Counted from the stretch's first letter, positions 33,855 to 42,721 are shown. The stretch is DNA of 64,000 nucleotides from Streptomyces sp. NRRL F-5135 (GCF_000719775.1 NZ_JOHR01000023.1:1-64000); one strand, 5' to 3'. Made by a program: numbers and translations. The notes: generated by a model not told the origin, from the letters alone.

Positions 33855-34538
33855 ATGGGAGCCGGAACCGCACTCCGCCTCACACGCACCGCGGTCTTCG
33901 CGGTCGTGTGCGTCTCCCTGTCCGGTCTCGGCCACGCGCTCCGGTCCCCGGCGCCGCTGTCCCCCTCCGTCCTGGCTCTCGCCTCGCTGGCGGCGGGCTG
34001 GGCCGGCTGGTGGCTGACCGGGCGGGACCGCGGGGCACGGGCCGTCGCCGGCGTCTGCGCGGCCGGGCAGATCCTGCTGCACGCCCTCTTCACCTCGGCC
34101 CACGCGTTCCCGTCGGCCGGCGCCCAACAGACCATGGGCGGCGCCTCCGGAGAGTCCCACGCCCCGATGACGATGGCGCACGCCCCGGCGGGAACGGGTG
34201 ACGGTCCCGTCGATCTCATGGCCCTCGTCACGGCCTTCGCCTCGGCCTTCGACAGCCACGCGCTGCCCCCCGGCATGGCGGCGGCCCACGTGGTCGCCGG
34301 CGCGCTGTGCGGCTGGTGGCTGTGGCGCGGAGAAGCCGCCGTCCATCAACTCGGCCGGTGCCTGGCCGTGTTCGTCGCGGCGCCGCTCCTGCTCGCCTGG
34401 CGCGCGCTGTCCCACGCCCGGATCGCCCCGCCGCGGCCGCGCGTTCGCGCACCGCGCCGCCCGTCCCGCCGCCCGCGCCACCTCGTGGTGCTGTGCGCCG
34501 CCGCCCGCCGGGGCCCGCCTCTTCTCCCCTCCGCGTAA
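33855..34538 (+). CDS. Integral membrane protein, His/Met-rich loop (227 aa)
   Basis: About four membrane helices (residues 10-30, 36-55, 62-82 and 137-160, with another near 170-185) flank an exported loop rich in His, Met and Ser (HAPMTMAHAPAGTG). The C-terminus is a long Arg/Pro-rich tail. This matches uncharacterised actinobacterial membrane proteins often placed near copper or redox genes; the His/Met loop could bind metal. Start ATG 33855 is chosen because hydrophobic sequence begins there. The ECF sigma gene follows about 300 bp later on the same strand. Function unknown. Confidence 0.65.
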   Translation: MGAGTALRLTRTAVFAVVCVSLSGLGHALRSPAPLSPSVLALASLAAGWAGWWLTGRDRGARAVAGVCAAGQILLHALFTSAHAFPSAGAQQTMGGASGESHAPMTMAHAPAGTGDGPVDLMALVTAFASAFDSHALPPGMAAAHVVAGALCGWWLWRGEAAVHQLGRCLAVFVAAPLLLAWRALSHARIAPPRPRVRAPRRPSRRPRHLVVLCAAARRGPPLLPSA

Positions 34539-34843
34539 ACACCGTTCGGCGGCGCCCCCGTGGCCGTCCGCCCACGAACTCCGCTGTACGGCCGTGAACC
34601 TGGCCGCGCGACCCCGCCACTTGGCCGCGCATCCCCTCGTCGGCCGCCCAGGCACCCGTCAGGCACCACGTCAGGCCGCCCGTCAGGCACCCCACGACGC
34701 GCCCCATGACGCACGCCCGCCTGCCGCTGCCTGCCCACACACCCGCCGGAGCCCTACGGACAGCACCGCGGCCCGCCGCCCCCCGGCGTCGCGACCGCGG
34801 CACGTCCGGCGCGGCTCCGCGAGGACGCGAAGGACCTTGTGCG
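34539..34843. other. Gene-free region before the sigma factor
   Basis: About 305 bp. The sigma-factor frame stays open to 34706, but those codons give Pro/Arg/Ala low-complexity sequence with no ribosome site. Short repeats of CGTCAGGCACC occur near 34645-34695. No other signal is seen. Confidence 0.4.
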
Positions 34844-35569
34844 ATGTGCCCTGCCCCCGTGCCGTCCCCCACCGCCGCGAGGCGTCTTTCTCCGTACCCC
34901 GCGAGACCGAGGCCCCCCGCCCCGGCGCCGGACCCGCGCGGGTCCCGCGGCGGCCGGCACGACGCCCAGGTCACCGCGTGGGCGCTGGCGGCGGGAGGCG
35001 GCGACCGCGAGGCCGCCGAACGTTTCGTACGGGCCACCTACGGCGATGTGAAGCGGTTCGTCACCTACCTGGACTCGCTGAGCGCCCCGGGCCGTCCGAG
35101 CGTCGACGCCCCGGCGGCCGACGACCTGGCCCAGGAGACCTATCTGCGGGCCCTGCCCGGCCTGGCGGGGTTCGCGGGCCGGTCCTGTGCCCGCACCTGG
35201 CTGCTGTCGATCGCGCGGCGCGTCGTCGTCGACCGTCACCGCGGCGCCGCCGCCCGCCCCAGGCTCGCCGACGCCACCGACTGGCAGGCGGCGGCCGAAC
35301 GGTCCCAGGCCCGCCACCTGCCGGGCTTCGAGGAGGGCATCGCGGTCTTCGACGCACTGGACACGCTGGACCCGCCACGGCGGCAGGCCTTCGTCCTGAC
35401 CCAACTGCTGGGTCTCACCTACGCGGAGGCCGCCCACGCCGTCGGCTGCCCCGTCGGTACGGTCCGCTCCCGGGTCGCCCGCGCGCGACGCGACCTGACG
35501 GGGATATGGCGGGCGGACGCCGGCCCCGCCCACGACGGACCCGCCGACGACCGGCCGGACAAGACCTGA
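34844..35569 (+). CDS. ECF-type sigma-70 factor (241 aa)
   Basis: A two-domain group IV sigma factor. Region 2 spans about residues 45-120 (AERFVRATYGDVKRFV, then DDLAQETYLRAL, then RTWLLSIARRVVVDRHR). Region 4 spans about 165-225 (LDPPRRQAFVLTQLLGLTYAEAAHAVGCPVGTVRSRVARARRDL). Start ATG 34844 follows AAGGAC. No anti-sigma gene is adjacent: upstream is a membrane protein, which might serve that role, and 42 bp downstream begins the methyltransferase operon, a possible target or co-transcribed unit. The promoter it recognises is unknown. Confidence 0.9.
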   Translation: MCPAPVPSPTAARRLSPYPARPRPPAPAPDPRGSRGGRHDAQVTAWALAAGGGDREAAERFVRATYGDVKRFVTYLDSLSAPGRPSVDAPAADDLAQETYLRALPGLAGFAGRSCARTWLLSIARRVVVDRHRGAAARPRLADATDWQAAAERSQARHLPGFEEGIAVFDALDTLDPPRRQAFVLTQLLGLTYAEAAHAVGCPVGTVRSRVARARRDLTGIWRADAGPAHDGPADDRPDKT

Positions 35570-35611
35570 ACCGGAAACGCTTTCACCTACGCGAATCGAG
35601 GCTGTGGCGGT

Positions 35612-36433
35612 ATGCACTGGTACGAGGACGACGGATTCTGGTCGGACTTCTCCGAGACGATGTTCTCCGGGCGCAGGCGCGCGGAGACGGCCGCGCTCGT
35701 CGCCCGGTCGCCCCTGCTGGACTTCGCCCCCGACTCCCGGGTGCTGGACCTGTGCTGCGGGCCCGGTGTGTATCTGGTGCCGCTCGCGCGGCGCGGCTAC
35801 GCCGTGACCGGGGTCGACCTCAGCGAGGTCATGCTGGAACGGGCCGGGGCCGCGTGCGCGGACGCGGGGGTCGAGGTCCGCCTCGTACGGGCCGACATGC
35901 TGACGCACGTCGAGCCGGAGTCGTACGACGTGGTGCTGAACGTCTTCACCTCGTTCGGCTACTTCGACGACCCGGGCGACAACCTCCAGGTGCTGCGCAA
36001 CGCACACGACTCGCTGGTGCCGGGCGGGCGGCTGGTGATCGATGTGATGGGCAAGGAGGTGCTGGCGGGCTGGATCGGCCGCCCGCAGCTGGTCGAACTG
36101 GACGACGGGGGCTACGTCGTGCAGCGCGACACCGTCCTGGACGACTGGTCCCGGTTGCGTACGGACTGGACGCTGGTCCGCGGCGGGACGGCGCGTGAGG
36201 CGTCGATCACCTCGTTCCTCTACAGCGGCGCGGAGCTGCGCTCGCTGTTCGAGGAGGCGGGCTTCACGAAGGTGGAGTGCTACGGCGACTTCGACGGCTC
36301 CCCGTACGACCAGCGCGCACGGCGCCTCATCGTGTCCGGTGTCCGCGAATCCGCCACAACGGCAGGAACCGCCACAACCGGCGTAACTGGCGTAACCGGC
36401 GGAACCGTCGCTCCCGGCGAGGAGGAGCGGTGA
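35612..36433 (+). CDS. Class I SAM-dependent methyltransferase (273 aa)
   Basis: Motif I is VLDLCCGPGVYLVPLA (about residues 46-61), followed by VTGVDLSEVML, VRADMLT and DVVLNVFTSFGYF, the order of class I methyltransferases of the UbiE/small-molecule type. A C-terminal TTGVTGVTGGT repeat is low-complexity. It is the first of four genes, each overlapping the next by 4 bp (GTGA at 36430), so it is probably an O- or N-methyltransferase tailoring the small molecule made by the operon. Its substrate is unknown. Confidence 0.85.
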   Translation: MHWYEDDGFWSDFSETMFSGRRRAETAALVARSPLLDFAPDSRVLDLCCGPGVYLVPLARRGYAVTGVDLSEVMLERAGAACADAGVEVRLVRADMLTHVEPESYDVVLNVFTSFGYFDDPGDNLQVLRNAHDSLVPGGRLVIDVMGKEVLAGWIGRPQLVELDDGGYVVQRDTVLDDWSRLRTDWTLVRGGTAREASITSFLYSGAELRSLFEEAGFTKVECYGDFDGSPYDQRARRLIVSGVRESATTAGTATTGVTGVTGGTVAPGEEER

Positions 36434-37557
36434 GACCTCCGGCCACGCCCGTACGCGCCGGGGCCGCCCCCGGCACCGGCACCCCCGCCACCGCCCTCGT
36501 CCACGAGCACGTCACCGACGCGATGAAGGCCCCCGACCTGCTGCGACTGACCGACAACATCGTGCTCGCCCGGTTCGAGACGATGAAGGTGTACGCCGCG
36601 CTCGGCGCCGTCCGTACGCTGCTCGCGCGCGGGACCGTCAGCCCCGGCCAGACGCTCGTGGACAGTTCCAGTGGCATCTACGCCCTCGCCCTGGCGATGG
36701 CGTGCCACCGCTACGGCCTGCGCTGCCACATCGTCGCCTCCACCACCGTGGACGCCACGATGCGCGCCCAACTGGAGATACTGGGCGCCACCGTGGACCA
36801 GATGCCACCGTCGCGGAGCCTGCGGCTCGACCAGGAGCGGCGGGTGCGGCGGGTACGCCGGCTGATCGCGGAACGGCCCGGCACGCACTGGATGCGGCAG
36901 TACCACGACGCCGTCCACTACGCCGGGTACCGGGAGTTCGCCGACCTGGTCGACGCCGCGCTGCCCGGCGTGCCGCTGACCGTGGTCGGCGCCGTGGGCA
37001 CCGGGGCGTCCACCGGCGGCCTGGTCCAGCCCCTGCGCGGGCGGGGCAGGCCCGTCGCCCTGACCGGGGTGCAGCCCTTCGGCAGCGTCACGTTCGGCAG
37101 CGAGGGGTTCAACGACCCGGAGGCGATCATCGCGGGGATCGGCAGCTCGATCCCGTTCGACAACGTCCGCCACCGCCTGTACGACACCCTGCACTGGGTC
37201 GACTTCCGGCACGCCATGGCGGGAGCCGTCGCCCTGCTGCGCGAGCACGCGGTGTTCGCCGGGCTGTCGACCGGCGCCGCGTTCCTCACCGCGGCCTGGG
37301 AGGCCCGGCACCACCCGGAACGGACCCACCTGGTCATCGGCGCGGACACCGGACACCGCTACACCGAACGGGTCTTCGCCCGCCACCGCGAGGCACTCGA
37401 CGCCCGCGCGCTGGAACCCCTGCGGATCACCGGGCTCGCCGACCTCGCCATGCCGTGGTCCGTCATGGACTGGAGGAGACGGGACCACGACGTACGCCCG
37501 CCGGCCGATCATCCGCCGACCGATCACCCGCCGACCGAGGAGGACCGTACCCCGTGA
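36430..37557 (+). CDS. PLP-dependent cysteine synthase-fold enzyme (375 aa)
   Basis: A fold-type II PLP enzyme. The Schiff-base lysine is probably Lys53 in RFETMKVYAALGA. SSSGIYALALA takes the place of the substrate loop (T/S-SGNTG), and GAVGTGASTGG is the phosphate-binding loop. Late GLSTGAAFLTA matches the family's Ser-Gly-Ala segment. Relatives make cysteine, 2,3-diaminopropionate or cystathionine-like products by beta-replacement. The His/Pro/Asp-rich tail (PADHPPTDHPPTEED) is repetitive. Start GTG overlaps the upstream stop, with GGAGGAG upstream. It likely makes an unusual amino acid for the next gene's ligase. Confidence 0.82.
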   Translation: MRPPATPVRAGAAPGTGTPATALVHEHVTDAMKAPDLLRLTDNIVLARFETMKVYAALGAVRTLLARGTVSPGQTLVDSSSGIYALALAMACHRYGLRCHIVASTTVDATMRAQLEILGATVDQMPPSRSLRLDQERRVRRVRRLIAERPGTHWMRQYHDAVHYAGYREFADLVDAALPGVPLTVVGAVGTGASTGGLVQPLRGRGRPVALTGVQPFGSVTFGSEGFNDPEAIIAGIGSSIPFDNVRHRLYDTLHWVDFRHAMAGAVALLREHAVFAGLSTGAAFLTAAWEARHHPERTHLVIGADTGHRYTERVFARHREALDARALEPLRITGLADLAMPWSVMDWRRRDHDVRPPADHPPTDHPPTEEDRTP

Positions 37558-38882
37558 CCATCGCCGCCCTGGAAGCACTCACCTTCGGACTGGGAAGGCT
37601 GGCGGAGGCGGCCCGGAACGCCGGGCACCGGCTGTGCCTGCTCACCCGGGACCGCGCCGTCTACCGGCACGAACTGGCCGGGCTCCCCGCCGACGCCGTC
37701 GACATCATCGACGTCGACACCGACGACCCGGCCGCGTGCGCCGCCGTCCTGTCGGCGCTGCCCGGCCTGCGCGGGCTGATCAACTCGACGGACACCTGGA
37801 GCGTCCCGGGCGCCGGCCTCGCGGCGGAGCTGGGTCTGCCGGGCCCCGATCCGGCGGCCGTACGCCTGCTGCGCGACAAGTACCGCGTACGCAACCTCCT
37901 CCACGAGCACGGACTCAGCCGCGGCCGGGCCCTCGCGCTCACGGCGGATCCCGCCGCCGCGTCCGACGTCCTGCGGGAGACGGGGCTGCCCGCCGTGCTC
38001 AAGGACACGGCGGGCACCTCCTCCCGTAACGTCTGGCTCGTACGGGACGAACACCAGCTCCACGACGCGCTCGCCGAGGCCGCTCAACAGACCCTCAGGG
38101 GAAGCCTGTTCGCGGAACCGTTCCTCGCCGGGCCCGTGTACAGCGCGGAAACGCTCAGCTGGGAGGGGAGCACCCGGCTCCTGGGCGTCCTCAGCCGGCA
38201 GCTGTCGCCCGAGCCCCGGGTCCGTGAGGAGGCCGCGGCGTTCCCGGTCGCGTTCCCCGCCCCGGACACCGCCCTCCTCCGGGACTGGGTGGGACGGGTC
38301 CTCGAGACGGCGGGACACGACAGCGGCTTCGCGCACGTGGAGTTCATCCTGACCGCCGAGGGCCCGGAGCTGGTGGAGATCAACCGGCGCATCGGCGGGG
38401 CGCTCGTCGGCGAGGCGCTGTGCCGCGCGCTGGGCACCAACGTGTACGACGCCATGGTCGACACCGCGCTCGGCCGGCGCCCCGCCCTGCTGGACGCCCC
38501 GGACCCCGCCGGTCCGGCCCCGGGCCGCACCGGCCCCGCGGGTCCCGAGGGTCCCGAAGATCCCGCAGGCTTCGCGGGTCCCGCCGATCCCACGGGTCCC
38601 GCCGGTCCCACGGGTCCCGCCACCGGTTTCGTGCTGATCTACCCCGACCGGCCCGGCACCCTCACCGGCTGGACCGGCCTCGACACGCTCGCGGCCTTCC
38701 CCGGCGCGCCCGAGTGGTACCCCACCGCCGCTCCCGGGGATCGCGTGGAGCACCTGACGGACCAGCGCGGCTGCACCGGGATCGTGCTGGCCGAGGCGGA
38801 GACGGCGGAGCTGGCGCTGCACCGCGCCCTGAGCGCGGCGGGAAGCGTACGACCGCTCGTCGCCGCCGACGGCGGGGAATGA
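37554..38882 (+). CDS. ATP-grasp amino acid ligase-type enzyme (442 aa)
   Basis: An ATP-grasp enzyme of the carboxylate-amine ligase type. It has DKYRVRNLLHEHGL, the ATP-lysine strand LPAVLKDTAGTSSRNVW (about residues 142-158), and the metal-binding end GFAHVEFI with LVEINRRIGGAL (about 260-285). An unusual collagen-like stretch of Gly-Pro-Ala/Gly-Pro-Thr repeats (about 325-360) separates the core from a C-terminal domain. Start GTG overlaps the previous stop by 4 bp and has GGAGG upstream. With the PLP enzyme before it and an MFS exporter after it, it probably joins amino acids into a dipeptide-like product. Confidence 0.85.
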   Translation: MTIAALEALTFGLGRLAEAARNAGHRLCLLTRDRAVYRHELAGLPADAVDIIDVDTDDPAACAAVLSALPGLRGLINSTDTWSVPGAGLAAELGLPGPDPAAVRLLRDKYRVRNLLHEHGLSRGRALALTADPAAASDVLRETGLPAVLKDTAGTSSRNVWLVRDEHQLHDALAEAAQQTLRGSLFAEPFLAGPVYSAETLSWEGSTRLLGVLSRQLSPEPRVREEAAAFPVAFPAPDTALLRDWVGRVLETAGHDSGFAHVEFILTAEGPELVEINRRIGGALVGEALCRALGTNVYDAMVDTALGRRPALLDAPDPAGPAPGRTGPAGPEGPEDPAGFAGPADPTGPAGPTGPATGFVLIYPDRPGTLTGWTGLDTLAAFPGAPEWYPTAAPGDRVEHLTDQRGCTGIVLAEAETAELALHRALSAAGSVRPLVAADGGE

Positions 38883-40363
38883 CCGCGCCCGCCCGGTCCA
38901 CCCGCGACCGCCGACGTCCCTGCGGCCCTTGGCGTGCCCGTTGGCGTGCCCGCGGCCCTTGGCGTGCCCGCGACCGGTTCACCGGACCGCAGCGCTTCCT
39001 GCTGGCCGGCTCGTTCCTCATCACCCTGGGGAGCTTCGCCGTACTGCCCTTCATGTCGGTGCTGCTCCACGAGCGGCTGGGCATGCGGCTCGGCACCGTC
39101 GGCGTGGTGCTCGCCGTCGCCTCCCTGGTGCAGTTCTCCGGCGGGACGGTGGGAGGCGCCCTCGCCGAGCGCATCGGGCTGCGGCGCACCATGCTGCTGG
39201 CCCTGGTGATCCGCACGGCGGGTTTCGCGGCGTTCCTGCCCGGACTCCGGAACGCGTACGTCGCCGTCGCCGCGCTCTTCCTCGTGTCCTGCGGCGCGGC
39301 GCTCTATCTCCCGGCGAACAAGGCGTACTTGGTGCACGGGGCCGCCGAGGCGCGGCGCCCGCTGCTGCTGTCGGCGAGCGGCTCCGCGCTCAACGCGGGC
39401 ATCACGCTCGGCCCCCTCGCCGCGGCGCCCTTCGTCCTGAGCGCTTCCGCCGGTCTCTTCGCCACCGTCGCCGCCCTGTTCGCGGCCGTCACCGCGGGAC
39501 ACGCCCTGCTGCCGGCGGAGCGCCGGGCGACGCACCCGGCCGGCCGGCCGGAGCACGAGAACACCACACCGGAGCACGAGAACACCACAGAGGGCGAAAA
39601 CACCACAACACCCCCCGTCCGGCGGTGGAGGACGGCGCTCACCGGCCCGGCCGCGACGCCGTTCGTCATGACCGTGCTGAGCGTCTACCTGTTCATGTTC
39701 TTCCAGCACTACCTCGCCCTCTACGCCGTGCCCAGGACCTCGACGACGTACTACGGTCTCGTCCTCGCCCTCTACGCCCTCCTCCTCGTGGTGGCCCAGC
39801 CCCTCCTGTCGGACCGGATCGCCCGCCTGGGCTACCCCCGCGCCCTGCGGCTCGGCTTCGCCGCGATGGCCGCCGGCATGGCCACGATCGCCCTCGGACA
39901 CCACGCGGCAGTCCTGGCCGGCGCCCTGCTCGTCTGCTGCGGCGAGATCGTCCTCTTCCTCAAGAACGACCTCGAAGCCCTCGCCCGCTCCCCGCGCGCC
40001 CCCGCCGTGGTCTTCGGCCGCCAGCGCCTCGCGGCCGGCCTCGGCGCCTTCGCCGCCGGCGTCGTCGGGGGCGAGGGCTACCAACTGGCCGAGCGCACCG
40101 GGCGTCCCGGCCTCTTCTGGCTCGCGGTGGCAGCGCAGTGCGTCGTGGTCCTGTCCGTGCTGCCGAGGGTCCTCCGTGTCGGACACCGCCTCTACCATGG
40201 CTCTGCGCGACCGGACGGCGAAGGGAAGACAGAGCCATGCGGCGGCTGGGCGATCTCGAGGCGGAGATCATGGAACGCCTGTGGACCTGGGGCCGCCCGG
40301 CGACGGTGCGGGAGGTCGTCGACGACATCAACACGGTACGGCCGGTGGCGTACACCACGGTGA
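38879..40363 (+). CDS. MFS transporter (494 aa as open frame)
   Basis: Twelve membrane helices in two groups of six are visible from residue 38 (FLLAGSFLITLGSFAVLPFMSVLL) to about 435. The MFS loop 2-3 motif is present in degenerate form (GGALAERIGLRRTML). The central loop carries a repeat EHENTTPEHENTTEGENTT. The ATG overlaps the ligase stop (ATGA), so it closes the four-gene operon and is likely the exporter or uptake system of its product. The frame stays open 127 bp into the BlaI gene; the last 40 or so residues look like readthrough, so the true stop may have been lost. Confidence 0.82.
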   Translation: MTAPARSTRDRRRPCGPWRARWRARGPWRARDRFTGPQRFLLAGSFLITLGSFAVLPFMSVLLHERLGMRLGTVGVVLAVASLVQFSGGTVGGALAERIGLRRTMLLALVIRTAGFAAFLPGLRNAYVAVAALFLVSCGAALYLPANKAYLVHGAAEARRPLLLSASGSALNAGITLGPLAAAPFVLSASAGLFATVAALFAAVTAGHALLPAERRATHPAGRPEHENTTPEHENTTEGENTTTPPVRRWRTALTGPAATPFVMTVLSVYLFMFFQHYLALYAVPRTSTTYYGLVLALYALLLVVAQPLLSDRIARLGYPRALRLGFAAMAAGMATIALGHHAAVLAGALLVCCGEIVLFLKNDLEALARSPRAPAVVFGRQRLAAGLGAFAAGVVGGEGYQLAERTGRPGLFWLAVAAQCVVVLSVLPRVLRVGHRLYHGSARPDGEGKTEPCGGWAISRRRSWNACGPGAARRRCGRSSTTSTRYGRWRTPR

Positions 40364-40710
40364 TGACCGTCACCAACATCCTGCACACCAAGGGCTGGCT
40401 GCTGCGCGCCAAGCAGGGCCGCGCCTGGCTGTACACCCCGGTGCGCAGCCGCGAGGCGTACGCCGCCGCGCTCATGGAGGACGGCCTGGGCGCCAGCAAG
40501 GACCGCCCCGCGGCGCTGGTCCACTTCGTCGAGAACATGACCGACGACGAGGTCACGGCCCTGCGGGAGGCCCTGCGGAGCGTGGACCGGAAGAGCGTGG
40601 ACCGCGACGACGGGCGCCGGAAAGCCGAAGGCCGCCCGACCGAGGGCCGACAGGCACCGGACCGGCAGACCGAGGACCAAGAAACTGAGGGCCGGGAGAC
40701 CGGGACATGA
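40237..40710 (+). CDS. BlaI/MecI/CopY-family repressor 1 (157 aa)
   Basis: A winged-helix repressor of the BlaI family. RRLGDLEAEIMERLW, the recognition region REVVDDINTVRPVAYTTVMTVTNILHTKGWL and the wing are followed by a dimerisation helix (about 85-120). Beyond residue 120 is a polar repeat tail (DRQTEDQETEGRETGT). It is inactivated in known systems by a membrane M56 protease, which here is the next gene, overlapping by 4 bp. GAAGGGAAG precedes the ATG. Its probable operators are the palindromes near 42861 and 45692. Confidence 0.92.
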   Translation: MRRLGDLEAEIMERLWTWGRPATVREVVDDINTVRPVAYTTVMTVTNILHTKGWLLRAKQGRAWLYTPVRSREAYAAALMEDGLGASKDRPAALVHFVENMTDDEVTALREALRSVDRKSVDRDDGRRKAEGRPTEGRQAPDRQTEDQETEGRETGT

Positions 40711-41618
40711 CCGCGGCTCTCGCTCTCCTCGGGTACCTGGCGGCGGTGGGCCTCGCCGCGCCCTACGTGCTGCTGCGCAGCCGGTGGCCGCACCGGGCTC
40801 CCGCTCTGGCGGCGGCGGTGTGGCACGTCCTGGCGCTCTCGTTCTCGACCGGGGTCGCCCTCCTCGCCTACTGCCTCGCCGCGCCGACCGAGCACATGCA
40901 CGCGAGTCTGGTGGGGCTGCTGCACTCCTGCGGGCTGAACGTGGGCGCGGGGCGGGCCGATCCCGACACGGCACACCAACTCGCCGTCGCGCTGCCGACC
41001 GCCCTGGTCGTCGCGCTGGCCGCCGGTTTCGCCCGCCATCTCCTGCTGGCCCGCCGGACCCGGACGAGGCACCGGGAGGCCGTGGACCTCGTGGGCCGCC
41101 ACTCGGACCTGCTCCGCGCCACCGTCCTGCCGTACGGCACGCCCGCCGCGTACTGCCTGCCCGGCCGCCGGCCCCGGATCGTGGTCAGCGACGCGGCGGT
41201 ACGCCGGCTGACGCCCGCGCAACTCGCCGCCGTACTGGCACACGAGCAGGCGCACATCGCGGGCCGTCACCACCTGCCGCTCGCCGCCGCGGAGGCGTTC
41301 CACTCGGTGTTCCGGCGGCTTCCGCTGGCCCGGCACGCCCGGGAGCAGACGGCGCTCCTGCTGGAGATGGTCGCGGACGACCGCGTACTGCGCGGCCACT
41401 CCCACGAGGCGCTGGCCACCGCGATGTACGAGATGGCCGCGGCCCGCACCCCGAAGGGCGCGTTCGCGGCGGGCGGCCACACGGTCCTGATCCGCCTGCG
41501 GCGCGTACTGGGTCCGCGCGAGGCCGCGCACCCCGCGCTGTGGGGATCGGTCGCCGTCGGGTCCGCGGCGGTTCCGCTGCTGCCGCTGCTGGTCGCCTGC
41601 GCACCGGGCCTCGGCTGA
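40707..41618 (+). CDS. M56-family (BlaR1-like) metalloprotease 1 (303 aa)
   Basis: A membrane zinc protease with about four helices (residues 4-22, 33-55, 85-108 and 280-300) and the active-site motif HEQAH at about 179-183, preceded by LTPAQLAAVLA, plus a downstream Glu in EQTALLLEMVADDR. It lacks the BlaR1 penicillin-sensor domain, as in most actinobacterial M56 proteins. It overlaps its cognate BlaI gene by 4 bp. I infer that it senses a cell-envelope or metal signal and triggers loss of the repressor. Confidence 0.9.
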   Translation: MTAALALLGYLAAVGLAAPYVLLRSRWPHRAPALAAAVWHVLALSFSTGVALLAYCLAAPTEHMHASLVGLLHSCGLNVGAGRADPDTAHQLAVALPTALVVALAAGFARHLLLARRTRTRHREAVDLVGRHSDLLRATVLPYGTPAAYCLPGRRPRIVVSDAAVRRLTPAQLAAVLAHEQAHIAGRHHLPLAAAEAFHSVFRRLPLARHAREQTALLLEMVADDRVLRGHSHEALATAMYEMAAARTPKGAFAAGGHTVLIRLRRVLGPREAAHPALWGSVAVGSAAVPLLPLLVACAPGLG

Positions 41619-41680
41619 CGGTTCCGCGCCGCGCCCCCCGCGCCACCGCGTCCCCACGCCACGGCGTGCCCGTGCGGCGT

Positions 41681-42721
41681 TCAGCCGATCCGTACGCCCC
41701 ACATGAACGGCATGCCGCTCCGCGCGATCGACTCGTACCGCACCTGCGCGCCGGGCTTCGGCGCGTGGAGGATCTGCCCGTTCCCTGCGTAGAAGCCGAC
41801 GTGACTGAGGTCGGTACGCATGATGATGAGGTCCCCGGGCTTCATCTCGCCCAGGGAGTTGATCCGGGTGCCGACCTCGGCCTGGGCCTGCGACGTACGG
41901 GGGATGGACACCCCGGCCTGGTTGAACGCCCAGGAGGTGAGTCCGCTGCAGTCGAAGGAGTTCGGGCCCGTCGCCCCCCACACGTACGGCATACCGACCC
42001 GGCTCTTGGCCGCCTCGAAAGCCTGGGCGGCCCGCTGCGAGGCACTCGCCTGGTTGCCCAGCTCGACCCGCTCGCTGGACCGGTTGGCGCGCTCCTCCTC
42101 CGCGGCCCGTTCCGCCCGTTCCTTCGCGGTCATGGTGTTGAGGAGCCGCTGAGCCTCGGCGAGCTTGCCCTGGATCTCCGTCTTCCGGTCGGCGAGTTCC
42201 TCGCGGGTCTCCTTGAGATCCTTGAGCTTGTCCGCGGCCTGGCTGCGCCGCTGCTCCAGATCGCGCTGCTGCGACCGGTACTCCTCGAGCGAGGCGACCT
42301 GGCGGGCACTCAACTGGTCAAGGGCCGAGGCGCGTTCGAGGTAGCTGTCCGGATCGGATGTGAGCAGCAGCTGCAGCGAGGGGTCGAGGCCGCCGGTCCG
42401 GTACTGCGCGGCGGCTATGGAGCCGAGCCGGTTCCGCAGTTCGTTGAGTCCGCTCTGCTTGCGGGCGGCGCTGTCCTGGAGGGCGTCCACCTGCTCCTGG
42501 AGCTGCCCGGCCTTCTCCTTCGCCCCGTTGTACTTCTCGGTGGCCTGCGTGGCCTCCTCGTACAGGCGGTCGACCTGCGCCTGGACCCCCTTCTTGTTGG
42601 GGTCCGGCAGCGGATCGGCCGAAGCCGACTGCGTCGAGAGGGCGACGGCCGCCGCCGCGGTGGCGGTGAGCACGGACGCGTACGCCTGGCCGGCCTGCTT
42701 GGGACGACGGTGGGACGCCAC
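41681..42721 (-). CDS. Secreted NlpC/P60 peptidoglycan hydrolase (346 aa)
   Basis: A signal peptide (to about residue 36, SASA-DP) leads a long coiled coil (about 45-235, RipA-like) and a C-terminal NlpC/P60 domain. The catalytic residues are Cys258 (NSFDCSGLTSW), His307 (DLSHVGFY) and His319 (ILHAPKPG). Such C40 peptidases cut peptide stems in the cell wall and the coiled coil restrains them. Start GTG 42721 (VASHRRPKQ) has AAGGAGA upstream and matches the family start; an in-frame ATG at 42808 is less likely. An operator-like palindrome 129 bp upstream suggests control by the neighbouring BlaI proteins. Confidence 0.93.
   Translation of the reverse strand: MASHRRPKQAGQAYASVLTATAAAAVALSTQSASADPLPDPNKKGVQAQVDRLYEEATQATEKYNGAKEKAGQLQEQVDALQDSAARKQSGLNELRNRLGSIAAAQYRTGGLDPSLQLLLTSDPDSYLERASALDQLSARQVASLEEYRSQQRDLEQRRSQAADKLKDLKETREELADRKTEIQGKLAEAQRLLNTMTAKERAERAAEEERANRSSERVELGNQASASQRAAQAFEAAKSRVGMPYVWGATGPNSFDCSGLTSWAFNQAGVSIPRTSQAQAEVGTRINSLGEMKPGDLIIMRTDLSHVGFYAGNGQILHAPKPGAQVRYESIARSGMPFMWGVRIG

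Noticed and set aside
37554..38882. ATP-grasp gene as missing graspetide ligase for the peptide at 17550
   Set aside because: It is 20 kb away, of the amino-acid-ligase type, and coupled to a different operon.
39960..41981. Minus-strand 673-codon frame across blaI and M56 genes
   Set aside because: It is antisense to two conserved genes and has no coding pattern of its own.
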